Positions 4,916-7,477 of a stretch of DNA of 7,477 nt are shown here, piece after piece; position 1 is the first letter of the stretch; every line of letters begins with the position of its first letter. Source of the stretch: Pseudobdellovibrionaceae bacterium. Its GTDB lineage: Bacteria; Bdellovibrionota; Bdellovibrionia; Bdellovibrionales; JAMPXM01. The position numbers and the translations under genes are program-made. The stretch is taken from the NCBI GenBank assembly GCA_016791465.1, contig JAEUWE010000418.1, forward strand, positions 1 to 7,477. The letters run 5' to 3'. A model generated the notes under the pieces. It ran no database searches, was not told the DNA's origin, and worked only from the letters and a program-made list of their open reading frames with translations.

Positions 4916-5575
4916 ATGGACGCTGAAATGACGATGACCGCTTCTAAAAATCTGCAATCAAAGTCGGACCTCCACCTGGCCCGCAAGCTCTGGCATATGA
5001 CCGGCATCCTTGGGATGATTGCGGTGTACCAATACTTTGGAACCAAGCAGACCTGGTGGATTCTCGCCGGCTTTTTGGCGTTCTTCCTCCCGCTCGATTG
5101 GCTCCGGCAACATCGACCGACTCTCAACCGAGCAACGATCAAGGTCTTCTCGCTCGTCATGCGCGAGCACGAGGCAAAATCGTTCTCTGGCCTCTCCTAC
5201 CTTCTTGTCGGCGCCGCCATTCTGCTCGCCTTTTTTGATCGGCACATCCTGACACTCAGCCTGCTGTTCCTCGCCATCGGCGATCCGCTCGCAAGCCTTG
5301 TCGGCATTCGCTTTGGACGCGATCGCATCCTCGGCAATAAAACTCTGCAGGGAACGTTCGCCGCCTTTGCTGCATGCGCCACGATCGCCGGCGTTTACTA
5401 CTATTTAAATGGCCTGATGACCGAACGCCTGCTGATTGTCGCACCGATTTCGGGCCTGATCGGCGCCGCAACGGAACTCATTCCGATCGGTAAACTCGAC
5501 GACAATCTCACCTGCCCGGTGCTGAGCGCGATTGGTCTCTCGGTCCTCTTTTACCTCTATGGTGGGTTTGCATAA
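4916..5575 (+). CDS. Diacylglycerol/polyprenol kinase family integral membrane protein (Dgk1/Sec59/VTE5-like)
   Basis: A 219-residue polytopic membrane protein of the family of yeast Dgk1 (CTP:diacylglycerol kinase), Sec59 (dolichol kinase) and plant VTE5/VTE6 (phytol kinases). Members use CTP, sometimes other nucleotides, to phosphorylate lipid alcohols in the membrane. Family marks are RKLWHMTG at 23-30, REHEAKSFSG at 83-92, GDPLASLVG at 122-130, NKTLQGT at 141-147, and ELIPIGKLDDNL near the C-terminus. About six hydrophobic segments are seen (around 29-41, 47-60, 93-107, 111-121, 147-163, 177-190, and the C-terminus). Start choice is uncertain: ATGs at 4916, 4928 and 4934 and a TTG at 4889 are in frame, none with a strong ribosome binding site. 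Its stop TAA shares its last base with the ATG of pssA. The substrate, diacylglycerol, polyprenol or phytol-like alcohol, cannot be read from sequence; the link to pssA makes diacylglycerol attractive. Confidence 0.88.
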   Translation: MDAEMTMTASKNLQSKSDLHLARKLWHMTGILGMIAVYQYFGTKQTWWILAGFLAFFLPLDWLRQHRPTLNRATIKVFSLVMREHEAKSFSGLSYLLVGAAILLAFFDRHILTLSLLFLAIGDPLASLVGIRFGRDRILGNKTLQGTFAAFAACATIAGVYYYLNGLMTERLLIVAPISGLIGAATELIPIGKLDDNLTCPVLSAIGLSVLFYLYGGFA

Positions 5576-6456
5576 TGGATGATCACAATCTCGAAGCTGA
5601 CTCGAACGATCCGCAAAACTTTGGACGCGCGCGTCGCCTCCGCCAGCGGGTCGGTATGCACATCTACGTGCTGCCAAACCTGATCACCACGTTCAATATG
5701 TTCTTTGGATTCTTCGCCCTCATTTACGCGATCCGCGGAGAATATCTTTGGTCGTCCTATGCGATTGTCGGCGCTGCGGTGTTTGATTTACTCGACGGCC
5801 GCGTCGCACGCATGACTCGCTCGACATCGAAGTTCGGTGCCGAATACGACTCGCTCTGCGACGTCATCAGCTTTGGTGTCGCTCCCGGCGTTCTGCTTTA
5901 CCTGTGGGCGCTGCAGCCGTTTGGGCGACTGGGCTGGTTGGTTTCGTTCCTCTACACAGCATGCGGCGCGCTTCGCCTTGCTCGTTTCAATGTGCAAGCG
6001 ACGATTATCGAAAAGGCTTACTTCCAAGGTTTACCGATCCCAATGGCGGCCGGTATCGTGGCAAGCTCGGTGCTCGCATGGAACGATCTCGGGTGGGATC
6101 CACAGGGATCCGTTCTGCTGCTCTCGATGACGGCCCTTCTTGCCTTCGTCATGGTCTCCACTTTCCGCTATCGCAGCTTCAAAGATCTCGATCTTCGCGA
6201 GCGCCTGCCATTTCGCTATCTCGTCTTGGGCGTTGGCGTTTTCATGGTGATCGCGATCCGCCCCGAAGTGATGCTCTTTGTGATGTTTATGACCTACGCC
6301 GTCTTCGGCGCCGTCTTTGGAATTCTCGGCTGGGGCCGAGCGCCGAAGCGTCGGCGTGCTCTAGCCGAGGCAGACGCCGCGGCACTGGCGACAGAAGGCG
6401 ACGACCTGCACGAAGTGATCGACACCACTGAAACTCGGGATCAAACTCATGACTAA
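5575..6456 (+). CDS. pssA: CDP-diacylglycerol--serine O-phosphatidyltransferase (phosphatidylserine synthase)
   Basis: This integral membrane enzyme joins CDP-diacylglycerol and L-serine to give phosphatidylserine and CMP, the precursor of phosphatidylethanolamine. The 293-residue product has the complete CDP-alcohol phosphotransferase motif DGxxAR-x8-GxxxDxxxD from Asp74 to Asp96 (Asp74, Gly75, Ala78, Arg79, Gly88, Asp92, Asp96), preceded by Asp71, which is also metal-binding in the family. PNLITTFNMFFGFFAL at 34-49 and the strong match around FGVAPG and ALRLARFN are typical of the bacterial membrane-type (class II) PssA. Several transmembrane segments are visible. The ends are extra: a charged N-terminal stretch of about 28 residues and an Ala/acidic C-terminal tail of about 35. 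The ATG overlaps the preceding stop as TAATG, with GGTGGG 8 nt upstream, so translation is probably coupled. No decarboxylase gene (psd) lies in the window. Related phosphatidylglycerolphosphate synthase (pgsA) is less likely. Confidence 0.92.
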   Translation: MDDHNLEADSNDPQNFGRARRLRQRVGMHIYVLPNLITTFNMFFGFFALIYAIRGEYLWSSYAIVGAAVFDLLDGRVARMTRSTSKFGAEYDSLCDVISFGVAPGVLLYLWALQPFGRLGWLVSFLYTACGALRLARFNVQATIIEKAYFQGLPIPMAAGIVASSVLAWNDLGWDPQGSVLLLSMTALLAFVMVSTFRYRSFKDLDLRERLPFRYLVLGVGVFMVIAIRPEVMLFVMFMTYAVFGAVFGILGWGRAPKRRRALAEADAAALATEGDDLHEVIDTTETRDQTHD

Positions 6457-7477
6457 CAAAATCAATGTCGGAGTCGTCGGCGCGACCGGCGTTGTTGGCG
6501 AAACCTTCCTCTTACTTCTTGCGGAGCGCGAATTCCCATTTGGAGAACTGCGCCTCTTCGCGAGCGACGCCTCAAAAGGCCTCAAACGCAAAGTCATCGA
6601 TCGCGAATTTGAAGTTCAAACTTTAAGTGCCGGATGTTTCAAAGGCCTTGATGTTGTTTTTTTCTCAAGTGGTGACGACATCTCCAAAGACTGGGCCCCA
6701 AAAGCGGTCGAGGACGGCGCAATTGCCATCGATAACTCAGGCGCATTCCGCATGGACTCCGAAATCACCCTCTGTGTTCCAGAGGTCAACGGCGATCTTT
6801 TGCCACGCCTCAAGCTTGGAGAAAAACCTTCAGCCACGGCTGGCGTGCCACGGATCATCGCCAATCCCAACTGCTCGACCATTCAGCTCGTGGTCGCACT
6901 GAAGCCATTAGCCGACAAGTACGGGCTCGACACCGTTCGCGTCTCGAGCTACCAGTCGGTCAGCGGCGCAGGCAAAGGCGGCATCGAGGAGCTCCTCGAA
7001 CAAACCAAACTTGCTCTTGAAGGTGAAACTCCAGAAAAAGGGAAGACCTTCCCAAAGGCGATCGCGTTCGACTGTCTGCCACAGATCGGCGCGATCTCTT
7101 CAACAACTGGGTTCTGCTCCGAAGAAACAAAGATCATGAATGAATCGCGCAAGATCTTGCGACTGCCGGAACTCAAAGTTTCAGCGTTCACCGTACGCGT
7201 TCCGACTTTGAACTCGCATGCCGAGACGGTCTGGGCGACATTGAAAAAGCCCGCGACCTCGGCGGCCGAAGTCGAACGCTGCTTGGCCTCAGGAGACGGC
7301 GTTCAAGTTTTCGAGGGCACTGAGAACTATCCGACACAGGCCTTTGCCTCTGGCGATGACCCCGTCTACGTCGGCCGCGTTCACAAAGATCCGATCGATG
7401 CGACGACTTGGATGATGTGGGTCGTCAGCGACAACCTTCGCAAAGGTGCCGCGCTGAACGGAATTCAAATCGCCGAG
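6449..7477 (+). CDS. asd: Aspartate-semialdehyde dehydrogenase, missing only its last residues
   Basis: The enzyme reduces L-aspartyl phosphate to L-aspartate 4-semialdehyde with NADPH, the branch point to lysine/diaminopimelate, threonine and methionine. I translated 343 codons to the window edge without a stop. The nucleotide-binding loop GVVGATGVVG is at 8-17, IDNSGAFRMD near 95-104, and the catalytic site NPNCSTIQ has Cys142. SYQSVSGAGKGG has Gln169, and RVPTLNSHAE carries the acid/base His257. The end SDNLRKGAALNGIQIAE is the usual closing helix, so probably fewer than about 10 residues are missing. The ATG lies inside the last codons of pssA, overlapping by 8 nt (ATGACTAA), with GGGA about 9 nt upstream, implying translational coupling. 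A segment of about 20 residues between VPEVN and IIANPNC (115-135) seems longer than in relatives I remember. Confidence 0.95.
   Translation, partial: MTNKINVGVVGATGVVGETFLLLLAEREFPFGELRLFASDASKGLKRKVIDREFEVQTLSAGCFKGLDVVFFSSGDDISKDWAPKAVEDGAIAIDNSGAFRMDSEITLCVPEVNGDLLPRLKLGEKPSATAGVPRIIANPNCSTIQLVVALKPLADKYGLDTVRVSSYQSVSGAGKGGIEELLEQTKLALEGETPEKGKTFPKAIAFDCLPQIGAISSTTGFCSEETKIMNESRKILRLPELKVSAFTVRVPTLNSHAETVWATLKKPATSAAEVERCLASGDGVQVFEGTENYPTQAFASGDDPVYVGRVHKDPIDATTWMMWVVSDNLRKGAALNGIQIAE

Noticed and set aside
5904..6431. 175-residue plus-strand frame inside pssA
   Set aside because: It is an out-of-frame, Arg/Ser-rich shadow of a gene with the full CDP-alcohol phosphotransferase motif.
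1..7477. Mobile elements, CRISPR arrays, tRNA or rRNA genes, defence or toxin-antitoxin modules
   Set aside because: I found no transposase or integrase frame, no long direct repeats, no spaced repeat array and no tRNA-like cloverleaf. The window reads as ordinary chromosomal genes.

Overview
This is an ordinary chromosomal window of about 7.5 kb, moderately GC-rich, holding nine genes: five of recognisable family with conserved roles, three unrecognised envelope-type proteins, and one DsbA-like lipoprotein. Lipoproteins, signal peptides and a phosphatidylserine synthase point to a Gram-negative bacterium. The style of the proteins (many small secreted proteins without recognisable families, a DsbA-like lipoprotein with a helical N-terminal part, frequent TTG starts) reminds me of Bdellovibrionota or other former deltaproteobacteria. 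That placement is an impression, not a demonstration. There are no mobile elements, CRISPR arrays, rRNA or tRNA genes that I can see.

Left part, minus strand (1-2430). Transcription runs right to left: a DsbA-family thioredoxin lipoprotein (1591-2430), an intergenic stretch with three stem-loops including a terminator (1504-1582), lipoyl synthase lipA (501-1442), then the 5' end of a 2-oxoacid dehydrogenase E2 gene (1-476, cut by the window edge). LipA inserts the sulfurs into the lipoyl group that the E2 protein carries on Lys44, so enzyme and substrate protein are encoded side by side.

Middle part (2431-4915). A 210-bp divergent spacer leads to two unrecognised plus-strand genes for a secreted helical protein (2641-3285) and a single-pass membrane-anchored protein (3346-3837). 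A minus-strand gene for an exported protein with a beta-rich C-terminus ending in Phe (3847-4704) converges on the second of these with only 9 bp between the stops. A 211-bp divergent spacer with an AT-rich core follows.

Right part, plus strand (4916-7477). Three tightly packed genes form a likely operon: a Dgk1/Sec59/VTE5-type lipid kinase, phosphatidylserine synthase pssA (start and stop share one base), and aspartate-semialdehyde dehydrogenase asd (start lies 8 nt inside the end of pssA; only the last few codons are missing). The first two act around CDP-diacylglycerol metabolism; asd serves lysine/diaminopimelate, threonine and methionine synthesis. I see no convincing undescribed multi-gene system. 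The items most worth a second look are the lipid-kinase/pssA/asd coupling, the three unrecognised envelope proteins beside a DsbA-like lipoprotein, and the 25-bp palindrome upstream of lipA.
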